Numbered from the stretch's first letter, positions 5,902 to 14,000 are shown. The stretch is 27,063 nt of DNA from DAOUAT01 sp964551735 (GCA_964551735.1 CAZKEF010000063.1:1-27063); one strand, 5' to 3'. Made by a program: numbers and translations. The notes: a model not told the origin generated them from the letters alone.

Positions 5902-8019
5902 ATGGCTTCTGACAGGAATTCAGTGACCGGGTCGTACCCCGAAGGCGCGCAGCTCCAAACGTTCGTGACGCGGCGCCAGCGCGTCGGGCAGGCGTGGCGC
6001 ACCCTGTTTCTCGCCGCCACCATGATCGGCATCATCGCACTGTTGGCGCTGCTCTACAACGTCGTCACCGAGTCCTTCGGCTACGTGGCCTACCAAAACG
6101 AGATTGATCCCGACACGCTGTTGTTGGACTACTACAAAGGCCAGATGCTGGATGCCCCGCGTAAGGTCGCCAGCGAAGACGATGCCCAGCTTGTGCAGGG
6201 CCTGCGTGACCGGCCGACGGCCATCGGTTTCTTCGGCTACTCGTACTACGAAGAGAATCGCGAGGACTTGAAGCTGATCAGTGTAGACGGCGTGCTGCCC
6301 TCCGCAGCAACCGTAGCTTCCGGTGAGTATGCGTTGGTGCGGCCGTTGTACATCTATTCTTCGGCCAGTGTGCTGCAGGAGAAGCCGCAGGTGGCGGCTT
6401 ACGTCCAGTTCTATCTGAGCGAAGCCCAGGATGCGCTGGCCAGCGTCGGTTACTTTGCGCCCCCGGTCGAAGCGCTGGCGGAAGCGCTGCAGCGGTGGGA
6501 ACGGGCGACCGGGGAAGAGGCCGGCGCGCCGATATCGACCGCGGTTTTGGGTGACATTATCGCTGCCGGCAGTTCCACGGTGGCGCCGTTGACCGCGGAG
6601 GTGGCGCAGGACTTCGCGGCCGCCGGTTTTGCCGGCCAGGTGGACGTGCAGATCATGGGCACGGGCGCCGGGTTCGCGGCCTTTTGTTCCGGTGTGGCCG
6701 ACCTGGCCAACGCCAGCCGCGCCCGCACCCGCGAGGAGATCCTCGCGTGCCGCAAGGCCGGCCGCGAGCTGGTGGAGTTTCGGGTGGGGACCGATGGGGT
6801 GGCGGTCGTCACCAGCGGCCAGAACGATTTCCTGACCAACGTGACGCGCGAACAACTGCAAAAGATCTTCACGACCGCTAACCGCTGGTCCGATGTTGAT
6901 CCGAGCTGGCCCGACCGGCCGATCTTGCGTTTCATCCCCGGCGCGGCCAGCGGCACCCTGGACTTTTTCGTCGGGACTGTCTTCCCCAGCGAGTTGGAAC
7001 AGGTCCCCCAGGCCGACCAGATCGCATTGCTGCGCTCGAAGGTGTCCGCTGGACGGGCGCGCGCCCTTGACACGCAGAAGCCGTTGGCCGAACGCACACA
7101 GGCGGAGCTGGCGCAACTGCTGGTGGACGAAGTCGTCAAACCGAAGATTGTGGCGACTTGGACGCTGGTGGAGTCCATCTTCGGCCGGCGCGCGATCGAG
7201 GAACAGACGTTTCTGATTCCCAACGCCCAGTTGACTTTCCGCAGCTGGGTCACGGGCAGCTTTCTTTCGTCGCCTCAATCCTCCAAACCGGAGCTGGCTG
7301 GCGTGCGTACGGCGATTTTCGGCTCGTTGTGGGTGGTGCTTATCGCCTTCCTGTTCTCCGTGCCGCTGGGCGTGGGCGCGGCCATCTATCTCGAAGAGTA
7401 CGGCGGCCAGAGCCGCATCGCGCAACTCATCGAGACCAACATCAACAACCTGGCCGGCGTGCCTTCGATCATTTACGGCATGTTGGGCCTGGCAGTCTTC
7501 GTGCGCGTGCTGGAGCCGCTGACCAGCGGCAAACTCTTGGGGGCCGTGGATCCCACCACCGCGAACGGCCGCACCGTGCTGTCAGCCGGCTTGACGTTGG
7601 GGCTGTTGATCCTGCCGCTGATCATCATCAACGCGCGCGAGGCGATCCGCGCGGTGCCGCACGCGATCCGGGAGGCGGGCTACGGCCTGGGCGCCACCAA
7701 ATGGCAGGTGATCCAGGCGCACGTGCTGCCCAACGCCATCCCCGGCATCCTGACCGGCGTCATCCTGGCAGTGTCCCGCGCGCTGGGCGAGACCGCGCCG
7801 CTGGTGGTAGTGGGCGCGTCCACCTTCATCGTGGTTGACCCGGACGGGCCATTCTCCAAGTTCACCACGCTGCCCATCCAGATCTACCAGTGGACCTCAC
7901 GGCCGCAGCCCGAGTTTCAACACCTGGCGGCGGCCGCTATCCTGGTGCTGCTGGTGCTGCTGATCGCCATGAACGCGACCGCCGTCCTGCTGCGCAACAA
8001 GTATGCTCGGAGTTACTGA
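5902..8019 (+). CDS. pstA: PstA permease with circularly permuted PstS domain in its first loop
   Basis: Fusion of permease and phosphate-binding protein, 705 aa against about 280-420 for PstA. TM1 (about 34-54) and a PstA-like stretch (VVTESFGYVAYQNEIDP) come first. Residues 90-205 then match the C-terminal part of PstS (EDD..LVQG, GFFGYSYYEEN, EKPQVAAYVQFYLS, SVGYF). Residues 215-362 match the N-terminal part (GDIIAAGSSTVAPL, GTGAGF, DLANASR, ASGTLDFF). The PstS halves are therefore in swapped order. The PstA loop resumes (about 375-445), followed by the permease core (465-697) with EAA loop EAIRAVPHAIREAGYGLGAT and SRALGETAPL. The binding motif is PGAASGT where the lipoprotein has PGTDSGT. 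Start at ATG 5902 after GAGGGTCAAAGG; a TTG at 5875 would add 9 residues. It would tether a third binding domain at the pore. Confidence 0.9.
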   Translation: MASDRNSVTGSYPEGAQLQTFVTRRQRVGQAWRTLFLAATMIGIIALLALLYNVVTESFGYVAYQNEIDPDTLLLDYYKGQMLDAPRKVASEDDAQLVQGLRDRPTAIGFFGYSYYEENREDLKLISVDGVLPSAATVASGEYALVRPLYIYSSASVLQEKPQVAAYVQFYLSEAQDALASVGYFAPPVEALAEALQRWERATGEEAGAPISTAVLGDIIAAGSSTVAPLTAEVAQDFAAAGFAGQVDVQIMGTGAGFAAFCSGVADLANASRARTREEILACRKAGRELVEFRVGTDGVAVVTSGQNDFLTNVTREQLQKIFTTANRWSDVDPSWPDRPILRFIPGAASGTLDFFVGTVFPSELEQVPQADQIALLRSKVSAGRARALDTQKPLAERTQAELAQLLVDEVVKPKIVATWTLVESIFGRRAIEEQTFLIPNAQLTFRSWVTGSFLSSPQSSKPELAGVRTAIFGSLWVVLIAFLFSVPLGVGAAIYLEEYGGQSRIAQLIETNINNLAGVPSIIYGMLGLAVFVRVLEPLTSGKLLGAVDPTTANGRTVLSAGLTLGLLILPLIIINAREAIRAVPHAIREAGYGLGATKWQVIQAHVLPNAIPGILTGVILAVSRALGETAPLVVVGASTFIVVDPDGPFSKFTTLPIQIYQWTSRPQPEFQHLAAAAILVLLVLLIAMNATAVLLRNKYARSY

Positions 8020-8020
8020 G

Positions 8021-8875
8021 ATGCAGGAACCTGCTCTGTCTACAAATACGAGTTCCATGACTTCCTTGAGTTCCCTCACGTCCCGCGCCTTAAGCACAAC
8101 GGCCGGCGATGGAGGCCTCGCGTTGAAGGTCGAATCCCTCAACGTTTTCTATGGCAAGTTTCAGGCCGTGCGCCAGGTGGACCTGAACATCCAGGCGCGT
8201 AAGATCACGGCGCTGATCGGGCCGTCGGGCTGCGGCAAGAGCACGGTGCTGCGCTGCTTTAACCGGATGAACGACCTGATCCCCACCGCCCGCATTCGAG
8301 GCACGGTGCTCTTTCGCGACAAGGATCTCTATGCGCCCGACGTGGACGCGGTCGAGGTGCGCCGGCGCATCGGCATGGTATTCCAGAAGCCGAACCCGTT
8401 CCCCAAGAGCATCTACGAGAACGTGTCGTGGGGCGCCAAGATCAACGGTTACCGCGGCAACATGGACGACCTGGTTGAGGGTTCGCTGCGCTCGGCCGCG
8501 CTGTGGGACGAGGTCAAGGACAAACTCAAGCAGAGCGGCTATTCCCTCTCCGGCGGCCAGCAGCAGCGCCTGTGCATCGCCCGCGCTATCGCCACCCGAC
8601 CCGACATCATCCTGATGGATGAGCCCTGCTCCGCGCTGGACCCCATCGCCACGCTGAAGATCGAGGACCTGATGCGCGAGCTGGCCCAGAACTACACCAT
8701 CATCATTGTGACGCACAACATGCAGCAGGCCGCTCGGGTGTCCGACTATACCGCGTTCTTCAATATGGGCGAGGATCGCGCTGGCTACCTGGTGGAGTAC
8801 GGGCCGACCGGCGAGCTGTTCACCAACCCGAAGAACCGGTTGACTGAGGATTACATCACCGGCCGGTTCGGTTGA
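8021..8875 (+). CDS. pstB: Phosphate ABC transporter ATPase PstB (operon 1)
   Basis: ATP-hydrolysing subunit of the operon-1 Pst importer, 284 aa as drawn. All catalytic motifs are intact: Walker A GPSGCGKST (67-75), Q-loop VFQKPNPFPKS, signature LSGGQQQR, Walker B ILMDEPCSALDP and H-loop VTHN. It can therefore work as a homodimer. The start is uncertain. ATG 8021 follows pstA by 1 bp and has GGAG upstream, but it adds a Ser/Thr-rich tail (SSMTSLSSLTS) encoded by the repeat word also found at 2009-2023. TTG 8123 is in frame, has a perfect GGAGG seven bases upstream, and gives a 250-aa protein starting MKVESLNVFYG, the usual PstB length and N-terminus. Confidence 0.93.
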   Translation: MQEPALSTNTSSMTSLSSLTSRALSTTAGDGGLALKVESLNVFYGKFQAVRQVDLNIQARKITALIGPSGCGKSTVLRCFNRMNDLIPTARIRGTVLFRDKDLYAPDVDAVEVRRRIGMVFQKPNPFPKSIYENVSWGAKINGYRGNMDDLVEGSLRSAALWDEVKDKLKQSGYSLSGGQQQRLCIARAIATRPDIILMDEPCSALDPIATLKIEDLMRELAQNYTIIIVTHNMQQAARVSDYTAFFNMGEDRAGYLVEYGPTGELFTNPKNRLTEDYITGRFG

Positions 8876-8894
8876 TGCCTAGGAGGCAACGAGC

Positions 8895-9560
8895 GTGACT
8901 CCGCTTCTACGTGTCCACTTCGATCGTGAGCTGGCCGAGCTCCACGAGGCCGTGTTGGCCCTGGGCAGCATGGCGCGCGCCGCCGTGGCATCCGGCCTCA
9001 AGGCGTTCATTGACAACGATACGAACCTGGCCGGTGAGGTGATCACCGGTGACCAGGCCATCAACGACCTGCGCTACCGGGTTGAGCGCCGGTGTTACGC
9101 GATGCTGGCTACCGAGCAGCCTGTCGCCCGCGACATGCGCGCCATCGTCTCCGCGCTCAGCATCGCTGATGAGTTGGAACGGATCGCGGATCACGGCAAG
9201 AAGATCGCGCGCATCTGCCAGCGCATCCACGGCGAGCTGCGCCCCATCCCGCTCCACGACGTCGCGCGTATGGGCGAGCTGGTGCTGGCAATCGTGGATC
9301 ACGCTCTGCGCATCGTGGCAGCTCGTGATGCGACGTCGGCCCGCGCGCTATCCGGCGAGGACGATCAGATCGACGCGCTGTATAAACAGACTTTCAATAT
9401 CACGCTAAGCTACATGCTGGAGAACGTGCGCGCCATCAGCGCCGGCACTCACCTGCTCCAGGTAGCTCACGAGTTAGAGCGCATCGCCGACCGCGCAACC
9501 AATGTCGCGGAACGGCTCATTTTCAATGTCACGGGAGAGTTGCTGGACCTGAACGCCTGA
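8895..9560 (+). CDS. phoU: PhoU phosphate-signalling regulator (operon 1)
   Basis: PhoU family, 221 aa, all-helical with two homologous three-helix bundles. The repeated metal-binding signature is seen twice, as DELERIADHGKKIAR (first half) and HELERIADRATNVAER (second half). In other bacteria PhoU connects the Pst transporter with PhoR, keeping PhoR inactive when phosphate is plentiful. Start is GTG 8895 with AGGAGG at 8881-8886. It follows pstB by 19 bp and ends operon 1. A second phoU closes operon 2, so each transporter has its own copy. Confidence 0.92.
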   Translation: MTPLLRVHFDRELAELHEAVLALGSMARAAVASGLKAFIDNDTNLAGEVITGDQAINDLRYRVERRCYAMLATEQPVARDMRAIVSALSIADELERIADHGKKIARICQRIHGELRPIPLHDVARMGELVLAIVDHALRIVAARDATSARALSGEDDQIDALYKQTFNITLSYMLENVRAISAGTHLLQVAHELERIADRATNVAERLIFNVTGELLDLNA

Positions 9561-9590
9561 ACGGTCGGTTTTCAACCACTGGGTCTGTAG

Positions 9591-9614
9591 CCCGACGGGG
9601 TATTCCCCGCCGGG
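9591..9614. terminator. GC-rich hairpin after phoU1, possible operon-1 terminator
   Basis: CCCGACGGGG and CCCCGCCGGG form a 10-bp stem with one mismatch around a TATT loop, 30 bp past the phoU stop and before the operon-2 Pho boxes. No run of T follows, so termination there is plausible but not shown. Confidence 0.4.
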
Positions 9615-9642
9615 CGCTAGCGCGTTCGTTGTATTATCGTCT

Positions 9643-9694
9643 CTTAACCTTTTCTTGAAGACCTCTTAATGCAGGCATAACGGCTCGTTAACTC
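9643..9694 (+). promoter_or_regulatory. Pho-box array, five 8-bp boxes at 11-bp period (operon 2)
   Basis: CTTAACCT (9643), CTTGAAGA (9654), CTTAATGC (9665), CATAACGG (9676) and GTTAACTC (9687) recur every 11 bp with 3-bp spacers. The first unit is identical to the cyanobacterial Pho-box word CTTAACCT. A good -10, TATACT, lies at 9704-9709, 9 bp past the last box. The array therefore covers the -35 position, as expected for an activator-dependent Pho promoter. Confidence 0.85.
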
Positions 9695-9703
9695 CTCTGG
9701 GCG

Positions 9704-9709
9704 TATACT
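9704..9709 (+). promoter_or_regulatory. -10 element of the operon-2 pst promoter
   Basis: TATACT matches the TATAAT consensus at five of six positions. No -35 hexamer is visible at the proper distance; the Pho-box array sits there instead. The predicted transcript start is about 40 bp upstream of the pstS ATG. Confidence 0.6.
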
Positions 9710-9758
9710 GTTCCTCTTGGGAAGGCTATCACACAAAGGACAACTGCCCGGAGGTGGC

Positions 9759-10649
9759 ATGACCAAGAATCGAACCTGGTTAGCGCTGGCCGCGTTATGC
9801 CTGCTTTGTTTGCTGGCACTGACGGGCTGCCAGGCATCATCGGCGGCGGCCTCGAGCAAGCCGGCAGCCGTGCAGACCATTCAGAATAAGGGCTCGGATA
9901 CGCTGGTGAACCTGGCGTTGGCGTGGGCCGAGCAGTACATGATGGCGCACCCTGAGGTGCGCATCTCGGTCACCGGCGGCGGATCGGGCACCGGCATCGC
10001 TGCCATGATCAACGGCACTGTGGACCTGGCCAACGCCTCCCGCGAGATGAAGCAGGAAGAGCTAGACGCCGCGCGCAAGAACGGCATTGAGCCCCTGGAG
10101 TTCACTGTTGCCCGTGATGCCATCGCCGTTGTGGTCAACCCGGCGAACCCTGTCCGGGGCCTCACCCTCCAGCAGCTCTCAGACATCTACACCGGTAAGA
10201 TCACCAACTGGCGCGAGGTGGGTGGCGAGGACCGGCCCATCGTGCTGCTCTCGCGCGAGTCCAACTCCGGCACCTACGTCTATTTCCTGGAGAACGTCAT
10301 CCGCCAGGGCCAGGACAGCGACCTGCTTTTTTCGCCCGACACGCTGCTGATGCCATCGTCCGAGGGGATCAGCGTCGAGGTGCGGCAGAACCCCAACGCC
10401 ATCGGCTACGACGGCCTGGGCTACGTCACCCACGACCAGAAGATGGTGCCGGTGGCGGTGGTGGCCGGCAGCCCCTACGTCCTCCCGTCGGTCGCCACGG
10501 TCAACGATGGCAGCTACCCCATTTCCCGCGCCCTCTACGTCTATACCGCTGGTGAGCCCCAGGGCCAGGTGAAGACGTACCTGGATTGGGTGTTGGGACC
10601 GGGTCAGGCCGTGGTGCCGACGTTGGGGTTTGTGCCGTTGGAGAAATGA
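9759..10649 (+). CDS. pstS: Phosphate-binding lipoprotein PstS (operon 2)
   Basis: Single-domain phosphate-binding lipoprotein, 296 aa. A signal peptide with lipobox LTGC (Cys22) precedes the PstS fold. Binding motifs include NKGSDTLVNLA, GGGSGTG, DLANASRE and SRESNSGTYVYF. The last keeps Arg four residues before SGT, the classical E. coli-type arrangement, whereas the operon-1 protein has the PGTDSGT form. The two importers therefore use different PstS subfamilies. Start is ATG 9759 after GGAGG (9750-9754); a TTG at 9717 would add residues upstream of the signal peptide and is unlikely. First gene of operon 2, directly behind a Pho-box promoter. Confidence 0.92.
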   Translation: MTKNRTWLALAALCLLCLLALTGCQASSAAASSKPAAVQTIQNKGSDTLVNLALAWAEQYMMAHPEVRISVTGGGSGTGIAAMINGTVDLANASREMKQEELDAARKNGIEPLEFTVARDAIAVVVNPANPVRGLTLQQLSDIYTGKITNWREVGGEDRPIVLLSRESNSGTYVYFLENVIRQGQDSDLLFSPDTLLMPSSEGISVEVRQNPNAIGYDGLGYVTHDQKMVPVAVVAGSPYVLPSVATVNDGSYPISRALYVYTAGEPQGQVKTYLDWVLGPGQAVVPTLGFVPLEK

Positions 10650-10652
10650 GGT

Positions 10653-11549
10653 ATGAGGCAAACCAGTCACTCTTCCAGAGGCGAATTTTTCGTTGAGGCT
10701 CTGATTCGTGTAGCTGGGGTCTCGACCATTGGTTTCGTCGCACTGATCTTCCTGTTTTTGCTGCGCGAAGGGGTGCCTGCGTTCTTCGAGGTCCCGCTGG
10801 GCAATCTGTTCGGGACGCGCTGGTATCCGACTTTTGACTTCTACGGCACGCTGCCGTTGATCCTGGGCTCGCTGCTGGTCACGGTGACGGCCATCCTCAT
10901 GGCGCTTCCGCTGGGCGTGGCCACGGCAGTCTTCGTGCGCGAGGTCGCGCCCAACTGGGCGCGCGAAGTGCTGAAACCCATGATCGAGGTGCTGGCCGGC
11001 ATCCCGTCGGTGGTGCTTGGCTTCTTCGGCATGACGCTGGTCGCGCCGCTGATCCGTGAGACGCTGGGCGCGCCAACCGGCCTGACCGCGTTCACCGGCG
11101 CGTTGTTATTGGCCTACATGGCGCTGCCCACCATCATCAGCGTGGCCGAGGATGCGCTGGATGCGGTGCCCAAGAGCTACCGCGACGCCAGCCTGGCCAT
11201 GGGCGCGACGCAGTGGCAGACCATCTGGCGGGTGGTGGTGCCCGCGGCCCGATCGGGCATCCTGACCGCGGTGATGCTGGGCATGGGCCGGGCCATCGGC
11301 GAGACCATGGCCGTGATGATGGTCACCGGCAACGCGGCCCGGATGCCGTTGTCGCTGGAGTCTCTGTTCCGCCCGGTGCGCACCATGACGGCCACCATCG
11401 CGGCCGAGATGGGTGAGGTAGCTCAGGGCAGCACCCACTACCACGTGCTCTTCGGCATCGGCATCGTGCTGTTCGTGATCACGTTTCTGATCAACCTGGC
11501 GGCTGCATCTGCCATCTTTCAGAAGCGGCGGCGAGGAGGGCTGCGATGA
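10653..11549 (+). CDS. pstC: Phosphate ABC transporter permease PstC (operon 2)
   Basis: Membrane permease, 298 aa, with the six-TM PstC pattern. It contains LKPMIEVLAGIPSVVLGFFG, the EAA loop DALDAVPKSYRDASLAMGATQWQT, and GRAIGETMAV. It begins 3 bp after pstS and overlaps pstA by 4 bp (ATGA), typical of a tightly coupled operon. Unlike the operon-1 PstC it has a short N-terminal tail. Confidence 0.93.
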   Translation: MRQTSHSSRGEFFVEALIRVAGVSTIGFVALIFLFLLREGVPAFFEVPLGNLFGTRWYPTFDFYGTLPLILGSLLVTVTAILMALPLGVATAVFVREVAPNWAREVLKPMIEVLAGIPSVVLGFFGMTLVAPLIRETLGAPTGLTAFTGALLLAYMALPTIISVAEDALDAVPKSYRDASLAMGATQWQTIWRVVVPAARSGILTAVMLGMGRAIGETMAVMMVTGNAARMPLSLESLFRPVRTMTATIAAEMGEVAQGSTHYHVLFGIGIVLFVITFLINLAAASAIFQKRRRGGLR

Positions 11550-12436
11550 ATCTCGGCGTCAATCTCCAGCGGCCTGCCTCCCCCAACACCGCGCGTCGCT
11601 TCGTGATCCAGCGCGTGGGCTTCGGGGTCCTGATTGCAGCCGCGATCCTGGTGGTCGTGCCCATCCTGTTCGTGATCGGCGCCATCGTCGCGCGCGGCAT
11701 CGGCGCGATCAACTGGGAATTCCTTACCGCCATGCCTCGCGATGGCATGAAGGCGGGCGGTATCTTCCCGGCCATCGTCGGCACGCTGGTGCTGACGGTG
11801 GGCACGGCGCTGGTCGCGATCCCCATCGGCGTCGGCGGCGCCATCTACCTGGCCGAGTACGCGCGCGACACCTGGCTCACCCGCGCCATCCGCCTGGCCA
11901 TCGTCAACCTTGCCGGCATCCCGTCGGTGGTCTACGGACTGTTCGGGCTGGGGCTGTTCGTGCTGTTCCTTCAGTTCGGCACCTCCATCGTGGCCGGCTC
12001 GCTGACACTGGCGATTATGACCTTGCCGGTGATCATTAGCACGGCCGAGGAGGCGCTGCGCGCGGTGCCGGTGGAGTTCCGCACCGTCAGCGCCAGCCTG
12101 GGCGGCACGCGTTGGCAGGGCATCCGCAATATCGTGCTGCCTCAGGCGCTGCCGGGCATCATCACCGGCATCATCCTGGGGCTGCTGCGCGCCGGCGGCG
12201 AGACCGCGCCCATCCTGTTCACCGTGGCCGCGTTCTTCCTGCCCCGGCTGCCCCAGTCGCCGCTGGACCAGACCATGGCGCTGCCCTACCACCTGTACGT
12301 CATCAGCACCCAGGTGCCCGGCATGCCGCTGCAAGTGCAATACGGCACCGCGCTGGTGCTGCTGGCCCTGGTGCTGTCGCTGAATATCGTTGCGACCCTG
12401 ATCCGCTCCTATTTCCGCCGGAAGCGGCAGTGGTAA
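11546..12436 (+). CDS. pstA: Phosphate ABC transporter permease PstA (operon 2)
   Basis: Membrane permease, 296 aa, of conventional length with no inserted binding domain. TM1 (about 24-50) leads into INWEFLTAMP and GGIFPAIVGTLVL, then PIGVGGAIYLAEYA, NLAGIPSVVYGLFGL, the EAA loop EALRAVPVEFRTVSASLGGTRWQG and GETAPILF near the end. It pairs with the PstC just upstream (4-bp overlap). It is the natural control for the fused PstA of operon 1. Confidence 0.93.
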   Translation: MNLGVNLQRPASPNTARRFVIQRVGFGVLIAAAILVVVPILFVIGAIVARGIGAINWEFLTAMPRDGMKAGGIFPAIVGTLVLTVGTALVAIPIGVGGAIYLAEYARDTWLTRAIRLAIVNLAGIPSVVYGLFGLGLFVLFLQFGTSIVAGSLTLAIMTLPVIISTAEEALRAVPVEFRTVSASLGGTRWQGIRNIVLPQALPGIITGIILGLLRAGGETAPILFTVAAFFLPRLPQSPLDQTMALPYHLYVISTQVPGMPLQVQYGTALVLLALVLSLNIVATLIRSYFRRKRQW

Positions 12437-12465
12437 CAATGCTCCAACGTTTCAACGAGTGAAAC

Positions 12466-13224
12466 ATGATCGATCTGAAAATACGCATTGACCACGTTTC
12501 GTACTTTTACGAAGGGAACCAGGTGTTGAACGACATCACCCTGGATGTGCCGGGCCACAGCGTGACCGCGTTCTTCGGCCCCGCCGGCAGCGGCAAGTCA
12601 ACGTTGCTGCGGTTGATCAATCGGCTGAATGACTTGATGGACAACACGCGCATGACCGGCCAGGTGCTCATTGACGGCCAGGATATCTACGCGCGGGGCA
12701 CGTCCGTGCCGCAGCTGCGCCGTCGGGTGGGCATGGTGTTCGCTCTGCCGCTGCCGCTGCCCGGCACCATCCGCGAAAACATCCTTTACGGCCCGCGGCT
12801 GGCCGGCCTGCGCGACCGCACCCGGCAGGAAGAGATCGTGGTGCGCTGCCTGAACCAGGCCGCGCTCTGGGACGAAGTGCGCGACCGGCTGGACGCGCCG
12901 GCCACAGCGTTGTCCGGCGGTCAGCAGCAGCGCCTCTGCATTGCGCGCAGCCTGGCGCTGGAACCGGAGATCCTGCTGCTGGACGAGCCGACCTCAGGCC
13001 TGGACCCCATTTCCACCGGCAAGGTCGAAGAGTCGCTGCTGGAACTCAAGCAAAATTACACCATCATCATCGTGCCACACAGCGTCCAGCAAGCCGCGCG
13101 CGTGGCCGATCACGCGGCGTTCTTCCTCACCGGCGAGCTGGTGGAATACCGGCCCGGCCGCGAGCTGTTCACCGCGCCGCGTGACCGCCGCACCGAAGAC
13201 TATGTCACCGGCCGTTTCGGATGA
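12466..13224 (+). CDS. pstB: PstB-like ATPase without Q-loop glutamine (operon 2, first copy)
   Basis: Pst-family ABC ATPase, 252 aa. Walker A GPAGSGKST (38-46), signature LSGGQ (149-153), Walker B LLLDEPTSGLDP with D173/E174, and H-loop H205 are present. The Q-loop, VFQ.PNPFP in other PstB proteins, reads VFALPLPLPG, so alanine (A93) replaces the glutamine that normally contacts Mg2+/water and senses the permease loop. The H-loop context is VPHS instead of VTHN. Downstream, pstB overlaps by 4 bp and has a complementary defect, so the two are predicted to form a heterodimer. Start ATG 12466, 29 bp after pstA. Confidence 0.9.
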   Translation: MIDLKIRIDHVSYFYEGNQVLNDITLDVPGHSVTAFFGPAGSGKSTLLRLINRLNDLMDNTRMTGQVLIDGQDIYARGTSVPQLRRRVGMVFALPLPLPGTIRENILYGPRLAGLRDRTRQEEIVVRCLNQAALWDEVRDRLDAPATALSGGQQQRLCIARSLALEPEILLLDEPTSGLDPISTGKVEESLLELKQNYTIIIVPHSVQQAARVADHAAFFLTGELVEYRPGRELFTAPRDRRTEDYVTGRFG

Positions 13225-14000
13225 GTGCTATGGACAAGATCCAGGTTGACAAACTCAGCTTCTACTACGGCGCCAAGCGCGCACTGACCGAGGTCGCGCT
13301 GGCGGTCCCGGAGCGGCGCATCACTGCGCTCATCGGGCCGTCGGGGTGCGGCAAGTCCACCTTTCTGCGCTGCCTGAATCGGATGAACGACACCATCCGC
13401 GGCACGCGGGCGGAAGGGCAGATCCTGCTGGATGGCGCCAACATTTACGCGCCCGCGACCGACGTGGTGGACCTGCGCCGCCGCGTCGGCATGGTGTTCC
13501 AGCGGCCCAACCCTTTCCCGCAGTCGGTGTTCGACAACGTGGCGTTCGGCCCGCGGGTGCTCGGTATGACCCACAACGGCCAGTTGGCCGACATCGTTGA
13601 GGCCAGCCTGCGCGGGGCCGATCTGTGGGACGAGGTGAAGGACATCCTGCGCAAGGATGCGCTGAACCTATCGCTGGGTCAGCAGCAGCGCCTGTGCATC
13701 GCCCGGGTGATCGCGGTTAAGCCCGAGGTGATCCTGATGGACGAGCCCTGCTCCGCGCTCGACCCCATCAGCACGTTGAAGGTCGAAGACCTGATGCGCG
13801 AGTTAGCGCAGGATTACACCATCGTCATCGTGACCCACAACATGCAGCAGGCCGCGCGCGCGTCCGATTACACCGCCATGATGATGTTGACCGATGACCG
13901 CCGATCGGGTACCGTGATCGAGGTGGGCGAGACCCAGGCCATCTTCACCCGGCCGCAGGATAAACGCACCGAAGGCTACGTGACGGGGCGGTATGGGTAA
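13221..14000 (+). CDS. pstB: PstB-like ATPase with LSLGQ signature (operon 2, second copy)
   Basis: Pst-family ABC ATPase, 259 aa. Walker A GPSGCGKST, Q-loop VFQRPNPFPQS with Q94, Walker B ILMDEPCSALDP and H-loop VTHN are canonical. The signature motif is LSLGQ (150-154): leucine L152 replaces the first glycine of LSGGQ, encoded by an unambiguous CTG at 13674-13676. That glycine packs against the gamma-phosphate of the ATP bound by the partner subunit. The upstream partner lacks its Q-loop glutamine, and both changes fall in one shared ATP site. Start ATG 13221 (ATGA overlap); an ATG three codons later is also possible. Confidence 0.9.
   Translation: MSAMDKIQVDKLSFYYGAKRALTEVALAVPERRITALIGPSGCGKSTFLRCLNRMNDTIRGTRAEGQILLDGANIYAPATDVVDLRRRVGMVFQRPNPFPQSVFDNVAFGPRVLGMTHNGQLADIVEASLRGADLWDEVKDILRKDALNLSLGQQQRLCIARVIAVKPEVILMDEPCSALDPISTLKVEDLMRELAQDYTIVIVTHNMQQAARASDYTAMMMLTDDRRSGTVIEVGETQAIFTRPQDKRTEGYVTGRYG

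Noticed and set aside
5920..7425. A 501-aa minus-strand open frame opposite the fused pstA.
   Set aside because: Low-complexity Arg/Gly/His/Gln composition and no domain. The plus-strand frame has clear TM, PstS and PstA motifs.
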